Assembly: GCA_963677325.2 (NCBI GenBank)
Contig: CAXXGM010000004.1
Coordinates: 6,087 to 70,086, forward strand
Origin: G963677325 sp963677325
GTDB lineage: Bacteria; Bacteroidota; Bacteroidia; Bacteroidales; Prolixibacteraceae
Length of the DNA: 64,000 bases
Direction: 5' to 3'
Shown here in pieces: positions 41,241 through 49,945 of this stretch. The position numbers were made by a program, and so were the translations under genes. Positions within the stretch are counted from its first letter, which is position 1; each line of letters begins with the position of its first letter. The notes below the pieces were generated by a model. That model was not told the origin of the DNA. It did no database searches and saw only the letters and a list, made by a program, of their open reading frames with translations.

Positions 41241-42158
41241 TTAGCTGCTTTTTTCAGAAGCGACAAAACTAAGGATCTTTTTCTCATCTTTCCCTTTGCT
41301 GTAATTATAATTCTTCCAAAGTTTTCTCATTTCACCTGTTTTTGTATGTACCTCACTTGGAGTCATCATATTCAAGCTTGAATGAGGCCTTTTCTCGTTA
41401 TAAATTTGGATGATCTCCATAATTTTAGCGGAGGCTTCCTCAAGGGATTTAAGCTCCAGATGATTTAGCCATTCTATTTTCAGGATACCATTTACCCTTT
41501 CAGCTACAGCATTCTCCCTGGGATCACCGTTTTCAGTCATGCTTATTTTAAAATGATTCTTTTTTAAAACTTTTATGTAATCATGACAACAGTACTGTGC
41601 TCCCCGGTCAGAATGGTGATAAACCTTCTTTATTCCTTTAGGGATCTGGCTGATGGCCATTTTAAGAGCATCAACCGTATAGTTCGCACCCAAGGTTTTT
41701 CCCAGTGCCCATCCGGTTATCTTTCTGGAATAACCATCGGTGACCAGGCTTAAAAATCCCCATCCTTGTCTGGTTCTGATAAAAGTTATATCACTAACCA
41801 GAAGTTGATGAGGCCCCCTGGGGATAAAGCCCTTTATCAGGTTAGGATACTTTCGCATCCAGTGATCACTGTAAGTGGTCCTTACCCTAGATTTCCACCT
41901 TCGGGCCAGAAGCCCGTTTTCGCGCAAAAAATCAAAGAACAGATCCCGTCCTAACCGCAGCTCCCGCGGAAGTTCCGGTTCAATTAATTTAAACAGTTTC
42001 CTTCCCCCGATTTTGGGCATCACCTCCCGCTGCTCCTGAACCAGTTGATAGAGGATCTCGGATTTGACACTTTCCTTGTAATTGTATTTTAATTGCTGAT
42101 AATAAGCTTGCCTACTCTTGCCAAACAGTTCACACAAAGGATTAACCTGATAGGCCAA
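41241..42158 (-). CDS. IS3-family transposase OrfB (DDE integrase core)
   Basis: 305 residues from the first possible start, although normally made as an OrfAB fusion. The rve integrase core has the DDE triad D123 (LVSDITFIRT), D184 (HHSDRGAQYC) and E220 (ENAVAERVNG), with 35 residues between the second D and the E, as in IS3. An HTH_21-like segment (EILYQLVQEQREVMPKIGGRKL) precedes it. The open frame continues upstream of 42158 through the end of orfA, in the -1 frame relative to orfA. The C-terminus is intact with no stop or frameshift, so the element may be active. Confidence 0.95.
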   Translation of the reverse strand: MAYQVNPLCELFGKSRQAYYQQLKYNYKESVKSEILYQLVQEQREVMPKIGGRKLFKLIEPELPRELRLGRDLFFDFLRENGLLARRWKSRVRTTYSDHWMRKYPNLIKGFIPRGPHQLLVSDITFIRTRQGWGFLSLVTDGYSRKITGWALGKTLGANYTVDALKMAISQIPKGIKKVYHHSDRGAQYCCHDYIKVLKKNHFKISMTENGDPRENAVAERVNGILKIEWLNHLELKSLEEASAKIMEIIQIYNEKRPHSSLNMMTPSEVHTKTGEMRKLWKNYNYSKGKDEKKILSFVASEKSS

Positions 42159-42178
42159 TTCCCCCCTGTGCAGCTCCT

Positions 42179-42547
42179 CTACTGTTTGGCACCAGAGTTT
42201 TTTCTTACCTTGATCTTAAGATCACGCTCTGCAATATCAATCATCTTATTGAGAACAACCGTGCGCAGACGTTCCTTCTCAAGTTCTTTTTTAAGCTGGC
42301 TGTTCTCCAGCTCCAACTCCTGTTCCCTGGGTGTTTTTTGGCTTTGTTCTTTCATCGCTCTTTCAAATTCAATCTCACGCTCAGTGGGTTTATGGAGGCC
42401 AAATTTACGAACCCAATCCGAAATACAACTCCTGCACTTGATACCATATTTTTTCTGAACTTCAGAAACCGTGGCATCACTCATTAAATACTCCTGGACA
42501 ACTTTCAGCTTAAAATCGTCCGTGTAACTGTTTACTTTTCTCTTCAT
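42179..42547 (-). CDS. IS3-family transposase OrfA (helix-turn-helix and coiled coil)
   Basis: 122 residues. The N-terminal HTH (YTDDFKLKVVQEYLMSDATVSEVQKKYGIKCRSCISDWVRKFG) binds the terminal repeats. A coiled-coil/leucine-zipper region (EQELELENSQLKKELEKERLRTVVLNKMIDIAE) mediates multimerisation. Near the 3' end the codons AGA AAA AAC contain the heptamer A AAA AAC, a classical -1 slippery site that would fuse it to OrfB. Confidence 0.95.
   Translation of the reverse strand: MKRKVNSYTDDFKLKVVQEYLMSDATVSEVQKKYGIKCRSCISDWVRKFGLHKPTEREIEFERAMKEQSQKTPREQELELENSQLKKELEKERLRTVVLNKMIDIAERDLKIKVRKNSGAKQ
42197..42203 (-). promoter_or_regulatory. -1 ribosomal frameshift site A AAA AAC in orfA
   Basis: Plus-strand GTTTTTT; read on the minus strand it is AAAAAAC in the orfA frame as A AAA AAC (X XXY YYZ). 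Slipping back one base joins orfA to the frame leading directly into orfB. Confidence 0.85.
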
Positions 42548-42599
42548 AAAATCCTGAATTTAATTTACTTTTTGAGTAAACCTATTTCAGGACAAGACA

Positions 42600-42920
42600 T
42601 ACCTTCTCCGGTGTTTATTCGTAGTTTATTCGTACATTATTCGTATATGATCGAATAAGCTACGAATAAAGTACGGTTAAACTCTGAAGAAGGCAATAGA
42701 ACGAAAATGAAACACTCTTTTTGATACTCTTTTTATTGGGAAGAAATTTAGTTTTGTTAAAAGAAGGGGAGATTGATTTTAAATATCATAGAACAAAAAT
42801 GATGACAGGAAAAAAAAAGAAAAAATGCTTCAACAATAGAGAGGCAGCTGCTATGAGAAATATTTAAACACACTAATTATTTGTCCGCAATCAGAAACAG
42901 GATATTTATCAGGACAATTC
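42600..42920. repeat. Gap between the IS and the DUF5916 gene with a TTATTCGTA word array
   Basis: Three direct TTATTCGTA words followed by inverted CGAATAAG/ACGAATAAAG words occupy 42612-42674, giving a potential hairpin. TAGTTTTG at 42749-42756 matches TAnnTTTG and may be the distant promoter of the DUF5916 gene. The rest is A-rich with no gene seen. Confidence 0.45.
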
Positions 42921-45140
42921 ATGATCACCAATAAACTGCACCTTTTCATTTTCATACTATCCCTTCAATGTGCTCTGCTTTTAGCTGCGACCAATGTTTC
43001 AGCTAAAAAGTTCACTAACGGAAAGAAAGACAGCATCAAAGTAAATACAATCAACAGGAATTTCATCATTCATGCAAAAAAGACTACAGATCATATCAAA
43101 GTGGATGGTCTGATCAATGAAAAAGCCTGGAATGATGCAGAGAAAGTTTCCGGTTTTTATATGGTTCTCCCCTCTGACACCGGCCGCAGTACAACCAAAA
43201 CATACGTCATGATGACTTATGACAAAAAAGCGCTGTATGCAGCTTCGGTATTTTATGATACGGTGCCGGGGAAGCGTCCCGTTGAATCTCTGAGAAGGGA
43301 TTGGGTTTTTGTCAACAATGATAATTTCATGATTACTCTCGATCCCTTCAGCGACCAGACAACCGGATATTCCTTTGCAGTCAACGCGGCAGGAGCCCAG
43401 AGAGACGGGTCGGTCAGCGAGGGGAAAACAAATAACCTGGTCTGGGACTGCAAGTGGGAATCGAAAGTGATCAATTATCCGGACCGGTGGGTATCTGAAA
43501 TGCGAATACCTTTTAAATCAATCCGCTACAAGACTGGAGTTGATCATTGGAATATTAATTTCTCCAGGAATGACATGAAGCTCAACGAGAAGTCGTCATG
43601 GGCGCCTGTCCCAAGACAGTTCCCGACTGCTTCACTGGCTTATACGGGTCAGATATTCTGGGAAACGTCTCCTCCGAAATCAGGGGTAAAACTCTCCCTG
43701 ATCCCCTACCTCTTTGGACGTGTTTCTGAAAACACGGAAGCTCATGAAGATGCCCTTTACAAGAGGAACTTGGGGATGGATGCAAAATTGGGATTAACGA
43801 CATCCCTTAATCTTGATTTAACCTATAATCCTGATTTTTCACAGGCAGAGGTAGATGATCAGGTCACCAATCTTAGCCGTTTTGAACTGTATTTCCCTGA
43901 GAAAAGGCAGTTTTTTCTTGAAAACAGCGATCTCTTTGGCAATCTGGGTTCTTCCGAAATCCGGCCTTTCTTTTCAAGAAGAATCGGTCTTGATGCTCCC
44001 GTCACAGCCGGCGCCCGGTTAAGCGGAAAAATTGGCACTGACTGGAGAGTTGGTGTAATGGATATGCAAACAGGAGCAGAAGGTGATTTTCTTGATCGTA
44101 ATTTCTTTGTCAGCACGATTCAGAAGAAAGTTTTTGCAAGATCCTATGTTGGAATGATCCTGGTGAACAAACAGCAAATAAATATACCTGACAGTTTTCA
44201 GGGGAATAAGTATAACAGGGTCGCCGGTCTTGAATATAATCTTGCAAGTCGGGACAATTTTTGGGTCGGAAAATTCTTCGGCCTTAAATCATTTACCCCG
44301 GGGATTAATACAAACCAGGATTATTCGCAGGGGGTTGAGATGACCTATTCGAGAAAATCTGCATTGTTGGAATTTAAGCAATACTACGTTGGAAAAGATT
44401 TTAATGCCGAAAGTGGTTATGTCCCCCGTAAAGATTATTTAAGAATTTATCCGCAGGCGACTTTTAAATTCTATCCAAAACTTGGAAATATTGAATTCCA
44501 CGGATTCCTGACCGGGATGGACCATTTTTACCAGGTACAGAAAAATCAATTAACAGACAGGCAGATAAGAGGAGATTATTTTTTCAGGTTCAGAGATATG
44601 TCCCAGATAGACATTAAAAATAATTACTGGTTTGTCATGTTAAGGAATGATTTCGATCCCACTAATAAGAAGAAGAATTATTTACAAACCGGAAGTAGAT
44701 GGAACTGGTTTGAAAGTTCGTTATGTTATACCTCCGATAGCCGAAAGTCATTTAAATATATAGTTCAGGGAGGATACGGGGGTTTTTTCAACGGCAATAA
44801 AATATCCCTTTCAGGAAATTTCAATTACCGTTTTCAGCCATACGGCTATGTTTCATTAATTGTCAATTACAATGATCTTATCCTGCCACAGCCTTGGGTA
44901 AGAACAAGATTCTGGTTAGTAGGACCCAAGATGGATATGACTTTTACTGAAAAATTATTTTTGACAACCTATGTGCAATACAATCAGCAATCTGATAATC
45001 TAAACATAAACGCCCGTTTCCAGTGGAGGTACAAGCCTGTTTCCGATTTCTTTATTGTTTATACCAATAACTATTTCCCTGGAAGTATGAACCAAAAGAA
45101 CTGGGCTCTGGTGCTTAAGGTATCTTATTGGATAAATTAA
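42921..45140 (+). CDS. DUF5916 / CBM9-like outer-membrane beta-barrel protein
   Basis: A 739-residue exported protein. A signal peptide (LHLFIFILSLQCALLLAATNVSA) is followed by a CBM9-like beta-sandwich (about 50-220, DGLINEKAWNDAEKVSGF...MTYDKKALYAASVFYD...WVSEMRIPFKSIRY). Next is NPDFSQAEVDDQVTNLSRFELYFPEKRQFFLENSDLF, the hallmark of DUF5916, and a long C-terminal region of alternating hydrophobic strands ending ...KNWALVLKVSYWIN, like an outer-membrane barrel. Family members accompany secreted peptidases or glycan use in Bacteroidota, but their role is not known. It stands alone downstream of the IS. Confidence 0.87.
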   Translation: MITNKLHLFIFILSLQCALLLAATNVSAKKFTNGKKDSIKVNTINRNFIIHAKKTTDHIKVDGLINEKAWNDAEKVSGFYMVLPSDTGRSTTKTYVMMTYDKKALYAASVFYDTVPGKRPVESLRRDWVFVNNDNFMITLDPFSDQTTGYSFAVNAAGAQRDGSVSEGKTNNLVWDCKWESKVINYPDRWVSEMRIPFKSIRYKTGVDHWNINFSRNDMKLNEKSSWAPVPRQFPTASLAYTGQIFWETSPPKSGVKLSLIPYLFGRVSENTEAHEDALYKRNLGMDAKLGLTTSLNLDLTYNPDFSQAEVDDQVTNLSRFELYFPEKRQFFLENSDLFGNLGSSEIRPFFSRRIGLDAPVTAGARLSGKIGTDWRVGVMDMQTGAEGDFLDRNFFVSTIQKKVFARSYVGMILVNKQQINIPDSFQGNKYNRVAGLEYNLASRDNFWVGKFFGLKSFTPGINTNQDYSQGVEMTYSRKSALLEFKQYYVGKDFNAESGYVPRKDYLRIYPQATFKFYPKLGNIEFHGFLTGMDHFYQVQKNQLTDRQIRGDYFFRFRDMSQIDIKNNYWFVMLRNDFDPTNKKKNYLQTGSRWNWFESSLCYTSDSRKSFKYIVQGGYGGFFNGNKISLSGNFNYRFQPYGYVSLIVNYNDLILPQPWVRTRFWLVGPKMDMTFTEKLFLTTYVQYNQQSDNLNINARFQWRYKPVSDFFIVYTNNYFPGSMNQKNWALVLKVSYWIN

Positions 45141-45350
45141 GACAGAAAATTTGAGGAAATCTATATAATTTACAGAAACAACCCTGGAGAAAAGTTGTTA
45201 ATTAAAGTAAGATTCAAAAATATCATAGCTTCGTGTCATTGATCTTTAAAAGCTTCAGGTTAACTGATATATTTCACTGAATATTTGATTTATTGTTTTT
45301 TTAAATATTGTTAACTATCAGACATAGCACATTTATTTAACATTTTCTCT

Positions 45351-45358
45351 TACATTTG
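45351..45358 (+). promoter_or_regulatory. -7 promoter box for dCMP deaminase
   Basis: TACATTTG, an exact TAnnTTTG match, 22 bases before the ATG at 45380. It overlaps the TTG at 45356, which therefore cannot be the start. Confidence 0.6.
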
Positions 45359-45379
45359 CCTTTTTCAAATTCAGAAGGA

Positions 45380-45880
45380 ATGACCAAAGCGAAAAATAAC
45401 AAGCAGTTAAAGCTCGACGAAAGATACCTGAAAATGGCAACGATTTGGGCCGAGAATTCCTATTGCAAGCGCAGACAAGTCGGAGCGTTGCTGGTTAAAG
45501 ATAAAATGATTATTTCCGATGGGTATAATGGAACTCCCTCAGGATTTGAGAACGTTTGTGAAGATGAAAACCAGAAAACAAAACCTTATGTGCTTCATGC
45601 CGAAGCCAATGCAATCACAAAAGTAGCCAAGTCAAACAACAGCAGCGAAGGAGCTACTCTTTATGTGACCTCCTCCCCGTGTCTCGAATGTTCCAAATTG
45701 ATCATTCAGGCCGGTATTGTACGGGTGGTTTTTTCGGAACATTATCACATGAATGATGGCGTAGAACTCTTAAATCGTGCTGGAATTGAAGTTATAATGG
45801 TAAATCCAGACGTACGGAAATCTGAAGAAAATGCGGATGCTTTGGATATTAAAGCTGATTTTTCTGAAAAAATCATTTAA
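45380..45880 (+). CDS. Deoxycytidylate (dCMP) deaminase
   Basis: A 166-residue zinc enzyme of the dCMP/ComEB deaminase family, producing dUMP for thymidylate synthesis. The zinc motifs are HAEANAI (His ligand and catalytic Glu) and SSPCLECSKLI (two Cys ligands). GALLVKDKMIISDGYNGTPSGFENVCED is the nucleotide-binding strand. The ATG at 45380 is used because an upstream TTG overlaps the promoter box. It lies 32 bases before the S41 protease gene, the usual order in Bacteroidota, and probably shares its transcript. Confidence 0.94.
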   Translation: MTKAKNNKQLKLDERYLKMATIWAENSYCKRRQVGALLVKDKMIISDGYNGTPSGFENVCEDENQKTKPYVLHAEANAITKVAKSNNSSEGATLYVTSSPCLECSKLIIQAGIVRVVFSEHYHMNDGVELLNRAGIEVIMVNPDVRKSEENADALDIKADFSEKII

Positions 45881-45912
45881 TCCTTCGATAACAAGCAAAT
45901 ATTAAAGAAGAC

Positions 45913-47535
45913 ATGAACAATAAAATAAAGCAAATCTGGTTTCTCATAATTGTGGCATTAGCCTTGATTATAGGAGTTATTTTCGGAATAAATTTTCAGT
46001 CAAAGAGACAACTTTCTTTTCATCCAAAGCAGATCAATAATAATAACAAGATTGGGGTAATCCTGAGTCTGATTGAAGGAAATTATGTTGACACAGTTGA
46101 TTCCAAAAAACTTGTTGAATCTGCCATACCGGAACTTCTGAAACATCTTGATCCGCATACAATCTATATTCCAGCAAAGGATATGCAGGGCGTTACAGAA
46201 GAGATGTCGGGTAACTTTAGCGGAATAGGGGTCCAATTCTCTATTCAGAATGATACGATCATGGTCATTGATGTGGTTTCCGGTGGTCCTTCACAAAAGC
46301 TTGGCATCAGAGCGGGCGACCGAATTGTAACAGTAAATGATACTTTGGTAGCCGGGAAGAAAATTACCAATGAAGATGTCTTGAAAAAACTCCGCGGGAA
46401 AAAAGAAAGCAAAGTTAAAGTCGGTATAGCAAGAAGAGGATTTGCTGATCTGATTCCGTTTGAGATTACAAGGGGTGAAATACCTATTAATAGTGTGGAT
46501 GTCAGTTACATGGTGAGTAACAGCACGGGATATATAAAAATAGGAAGATTTGGTGAAAAAACATATGAGGAGTTCATGAGTGCCTTGTCCAAACTCAAGA
46601 AACAGGGAGCCAGACAGATGGTCATTGACTTGAGAAGCAATCCGGGAGGATACCTTGGGGCAGTGATAAAAATGGTCAATGAATTCCTTGACAAAGGCGA
46701 ACTGATTGTTTATACCCAGGGAAGAACTCAGCCTAAGAAGAGTTTTTATGCAGATGTCAAGGGTACGTACGTGGGTGATAAAGTTGTAGTTCTTGTTGAT
46801 GAATACTCTGCATCAGCAAGTGAGATTTTTGCAGGGGCCATACAGGATAATGATCGGGGAACAATTATCGGAAGAAGAACATTTGGCAAAGGTTTGGTTC
46901 AGGAACAGATCCCTTTTTATGACGGATCGGCTATGAGATTGACGGTTGCCCGTTACTATACACCCTCAGGCCGTTGTATTCAGAAGTCTTACAAGAACGG
47001 CATTGATGATTACTATGCAGATATTACTCATCGGTATCTTCACGGGGAACTTGAACAAAAAGACAGTATTCGTTACAATGACAGCCTTAAATTTTTTACT
47101 CGTAAGGGACGGGTAGTTTATGGCGGAGGTGGAATTATGCCGGATATCTTTGTTCCTGCTGATACCTCCGGGATAACAAGTTATTACACTAAGGTTACCC
47201 AGAAGGGATTGGTTTACCAGTTTGCTTTTGATTATGCCGACAAGAACCGTGATGAATTGGGAGAACTTAAAAAGGGTAAGGATTTTATTCAGTACCTGGA
47301 AAAGAAAGGCATTCTTTCTGAGTTTGTTTCCTATGCCAATAAAAAGGGTATTCCGATGGATAAAAAGGGACTGACAGTCTCCGGTAAAATTATCGAAACA
47401 CAAGTAATGGCTTACATTACCAGAAATATTATTGGAGAAGAAGGATTCTATTCTGTGATCAGCGGTATTGACAATACGTTTCAGGAAGCTGTTAAGGCCC
47501 TGGATTCAGGAGATATGCTGGTGAAGTCGAATTAG
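45913..47535 (+). CDS. S41-family C-terminal processing protease with PDZ domain
   Basis: A 540-residue CtpA-like serine protease. One N-terminal transmembrane or signal segment (IWFLIIVALALIIGVIFGI) puts the rest in the periplasm. The PDZ domain (about 85-180) contains FSGIGVQFSIQNDTIMVIDVVSGGPSQKLGIRAGDRIVTVND. The protease domain has MVIDLRSNPGGYLGA, the nucleophile Ser in EYSASASEIFAGA and the general-base Lys in GRRTFGKGLVQE. It degrades or trims exported proteins. All catalytic residues are present, in contrast to the S41-like lipoprotein at 54113-55975. Confidence 0.95.
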   Translation: MNNKIKQIWFLIIVALALIIGVIFGINFQSKRQLSFHPKQINNNNKIGVILSLIEGNYVDTVDSKKLVESAIPELLKHLDPHTIYIPAKDMQGVTEEMSGNFSGIGVQFSIQNDTIMVIDVVSGGPSQKLGIRAGDRIVTVNDTLVAGKKITNEDVLKKLRGKKESKVKVGIARRGFADLIPFEITRGEIPINSVDVSYMVSNSTGYIKIGRFGEKTYEEFMSALSKLKKQGARQMVIDLRSNPGGYLGAVIKMVNEFLDKGELIVYTQGRTQPKKSFYADVKGTYVGDKVVVLVDEYSASASEIFAGAIQDNDRGTIIGRRTFGKGLVQEQIPFYDGSAMRLTVARYYTPSGRCIQKSYKNGIDDYYADITHRYLHGELEQKDSIRYNDSLKFFTRKGRVVYGGGGIMPDIFVPADTSGITSYYTKVTQKGLVYQFAFDYADKNRDELGELKKGKDFIQYLEKKGILSEFVSYANKKGIPMDKKGLTVSGKIIETQVMAYITRNIIGEEGFYSVISGIDNTFQEAVKALDSGDMLVKSN

Positions 47536-47566
47536 ATTTCTGGTGGTAGATGTGCGTTTTTTTTTC

Positions 47567-47767
47567 GTGCGAATTTCACGAATTTGTTACGAATTTACAC
47601 GAAACGGGTGCGAGAGACAATGATCAATAAAAATTGACATTGTAGACACGCACGGCAGTGAGTCTTAAAAGGTCTCTCTTAAAGTTTTTAGCGCCTACAG
47701 GCCTAATCAAGTTTGTTCGTGTAATTTGTGTTCGTGTAAATTCGTAACAAATTCGTGAAATTCGCAC
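47567..47767. repeat. Element with perfect 37-bp terminal inverted repeats between convergent genes
   Basis: Arms 47567-47603 and 47731-47767 are exact reverse complements over 37 bases, built of AATTCGTG/CACGAATT words. They enclose 127 bases that contain further complementary blocks (GAGAGAC...GTCTCTC and ACAATG...CATTGT). It sits between the S41 protease and the carboxyltransferase, both ending towards it. It may act as a terminator or be a MITE-like miniature element. The words are the same as in the repeats at 1687 and 5678. Confidence 0.8.
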
Positions 47768-47772
47768 AATAA

Positions 47773-49311
47773 CTATAATGGAATATTCCCGTGTTTCTTC
47801 AGTGGATTTAATTTATGCTTGTTTTGAGTCATATCCAATGCCTGGATGATTTTCATGCGGGTTTGTGACGGAAGGATTATTTCATCTATATACCCCAGTT
47901 CTGCTGCTTTATAAGGATTGGCAAATTTAGTGCGGTAATCATCCACCGCTTCTTTTAATTGCTCTTCACTAAGTTTATCCCGGTGGATAATCTTCACAGC
48001 TCCATCAGCTCCCATAACCGCAATTTCGGAGGAAGGGAAAGCGAAGTTGGCATCACCTCCGATATGTTTGCTGCTCATCACATCATAAGCTCCGCCATAC
48101 GCTTTTCGCGTGATCACGGTTATCTTTGGAACGGTTGCTTCGGCGAATGCATAAAGAAGTTTAGCCCCATGACGGATAATCCCTCCATATTCCTGATTGG
48201 TACCTGGCAGAAATCCAGGCACATCAACAAACGTAATCAACGGAATGTTGAATGCATCGCAAAAGCGTACAAAGCGGGCTGCTTTTACAGAAGAGTTGAT
48301 ATCAAGAGCCCCCGCAAGACTTGAAGGCTGATTGGCAACCAGGCCAATACTCTTGCCTGCCATCCGGGCAAAACCTATAATAATGTTCGGTGCAAAAAAA
48401 GGCTGGATCTCAAAGAAGTTGTGATTATCCACCACACATGAGATTAACTTCTTCATATCATAAGCCTTATTAGGATCGTCGGGTATAAGAGTATTCAGAT
48501 TTTCATCTTCCCGGAAGAGATTATCAAGACAAGGCACGGGGTGAGGATCCTCCATGTTGTTGGAAGGAATATAACTTAATAGTTCACGGATCATCAGAAT
48601 CGCATGCTCTTCATTTTCAGCTGTCAGATGTGCTACCCCACTGGTTGAATGATGAGTTGAAGCCCCTCCAAGCTCCTCTTTTGTGACATCTTCATGCGTG
48701 ACCGCTTTGACCACGTCCGGACCGGTAACAAACATGTAACTGGAATTCTTTACCATCACAATAAAATCAGTAATGGCTGGGGAATATACTGCTCCGCCCG
48801 CACAGGGCCCAAGAATTGCAGAAATTTGTGGAATAACACCTGAACTCATTACATTCCTGTAAAATATATCAGCATATCCCGCAAGACTTTCAATACCCTC
48901 CTGAATACGGGCCCCTCCCGAGTCATTCAGACCAATAATGGGGGCACCCATCTTCATGGCAAGATCCATGATCTTAATTATTTTATTGGCATTGGCGCGG
49001 CTCATGGTGCCTCCGTATACTGTAAAGTCCTGTGCAAAAACATAAACAAGCCGTCCACCTATTTTCCCGTATCCGGAAACAACTCCATCACCGGGATACA
49101 GATTCTTCTCCATTTCAAAATCATGGGAGCGATGTACCACGAACTTATCAATTTCTACAAAAGTGCCCTGATCCAAAAGAAGGAGGATTCTTTCCCTTGC
49201 TGTTTTCCGGTTTGCGGCATGAAGGCGTTCGATACGATCTTTGCCCCCTCCCAATTCTGCTTTCTGATTTTTTTCTTCAAGAATGCTGATTTTGCCTTTC
49301 AAATCTGACAT
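47773..49311 (-). CDS. Acyl-CoA carboxylase carboxyltransferase (propionyl/methylmalonyl-CoA type)
   Basis: A 512-residue biotin-dependent carboxyltransferase of the PccB/MmdA family. Motifs: RIERLHAANRKTARERI, GTMSRANANKIIKIMDLAMKMGAPIIGLNDSGGARIQEGIESLAGYADIF (CoA and oxyanion loop), ILGPCAGGAVYSPA and VDVPGFLPGTNQEYGGIIRHGAKLLYAFAEATVPKITVITRKAYGGAYDVM. It transfers carboxyl groups between carboxybiotin and an acyl-CoA, probably propionyl- or methylmalonyl-CoA, as in Bacteroidota propionate production. It is the last gene after biotin carboxylase and the biotin carrier. Acetyl-CoA carboxylase function is less likely with this family. Confidence 0.92.
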   Translation of the reverse strand: MSDLKGKISILEEKNQKAELGGGKDRIERLHAANRKTARERILLLLDQGTFVEIDKFVVHRSHDFEMEKNLYPGDGVVSGYGKIGGRLVYVFAQDFTVYGGTMSRANANKIIKIMDLAMKMGAPIIGLNDSGGARIQEGIESLAGYADIFYRNVMSSGVIPQISAILGPCAGGAVYSPAITDFIVMVKNSSYMFVTGPDVVKAVTHEDVTKEELGGASTHHSTSGVAHLTAENEEHAILMIRELLSYIPSNNMEDPHPVPCLDNLFREDENLNTLIPDDPNKAYDMKKLISCVVDNHNFFEIQPFFAPNIIIGFARMAGKSIGLVANQPSSLAGALDINSSVKAARFVRFCDAFNIPLITFVDVPGFLPGTNQEYGGIIRHGAKLLYAFAEATVPKITVITRKAYGGAYDVMSSKHIGGDANFAFPSSEIAVMGADGAVKIIHRDKLSEEQLKEAVDDYRTKFANPYKAAELGYIDEIILPSQTRMKIIQALDMTQNKHKLNPLKKHGNIPL

Positions 49312-49408
49312 TTGTTATACTTTTGGATTGGTGATTTTGGCTGGGAAAGTAAACCTACTTTAATATACTTACTTATACTTTATTAAGTCTTAATTTATAC
49401 TATTCAAC

Positions 49409-49936
49409 TCAAATCAGTTCTTCAATAATAATTAGAAGTTGATTATTCTCCACAGTATCGCCTGTTTTTACTGCTACATCAGTCACTATACCGGCTTTCC
49501 CTGCCTTAAACTCACTTTCCATTTTCATGGCAGACAGAATAATTACAGTTTGTCCCGCTTCGACCTGGTCACCTGCATTAACCAGCACACTGACAACACG
49601 CCCAGGCATGGGAGATCTGATAATTGAATCTCCCGAATCGTCTATAATGTTTTGCCGGTTCAGCATATACCGTGATTCATTGTCAATAATTTCAATATCA
49701 AAAGGTGTATCAGATACAGAAATACTGTACTGTTTTGGTTCAGCTTTTTCGGTAACTTCCACATTAAAGGATTTTCCTTTATGAAGAATTGAGTACTCGT
49801 GGTCACCGATTTTTACCAGATCCACCTCATAAATGATATCATCGATTGAAATGGTATAAATATTCCCTTCGCGTTTTAATTCCTTAACGACCGCGTTCCG
49901 ATTGTTTAATTTAAATTCGAGATTCATTTTTATCAA
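49409..49936 (-). CDS. Biotin carboxyl carrier protein of the acyl-CoA carboxylase
   Basis: A 175-residue protein. The C-terminal biotinyl domain (about 103-173) carries the biotinylated K138 in ILSAMKMESEF. The N-terminal part (about 5-90) is beta-rich (NLEFKLNNRNAVVKELKREGNIYTISIDDIIYEVDLVKIGD). It shuttles carboxybiotin between the biotin carboxylase and the carboxyltransferase encoded on either side. The start may be Met1 or Met4. The gap from the preceding biotin carboxylase gene is nine bases, so the genes are translated together. Confidence 0.93.
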   Translation of the reverse strand: MIKMNLEFKLNNRNAVVKELKREGNIYTISIDDIIYEVDLVKIGDHEYSILHKGKSFNVEVTEKAEPKQYSISVSDTPFDIEIIDNESRYMLNRQNIIDDSGDSIIRSPMPGRVVSVLVNAGDQVEAGQTVIILSAMKMESEFKAGKAGIVTDVAVKTGDTVENNQLLIIIEELI

Positions 49937-49945
49937 TTACCTGGT

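Larger units (their letters stand above)
40975..42599 (-). mobile_element. Complete IS3-family insertion sequence (1,625 bp)
   Basis: The ends are imperfect inverted repeats of about 24 bases: TGTCTCGTCCTGATTTTTGT at 40975 and, on the other strand from 42599, TGTCTTGTCCTGAAATAGGT; both continue TTAC. A 3-bp direct repeat TAC flanks it (40972-40974 and 42600-42602), as after recent transposition. It carries orfA and orfB with an in-frame slippery site between them. The 242 bases between orfB and the left end are unusually long for an IS3 element and hold a promoter-terminator unit on the plus strand. It is inserted between porV and the DUF5916 gene, disrupting neither. Confidence 0.93.

Noticed and set aside
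41018..41381. Two overlapping open frames in the IS 3' region
   Set aside because: They lie on opposite strands across a promoter-terminator unit and the end of orfB, start with weak codons, and have no domain similarity.
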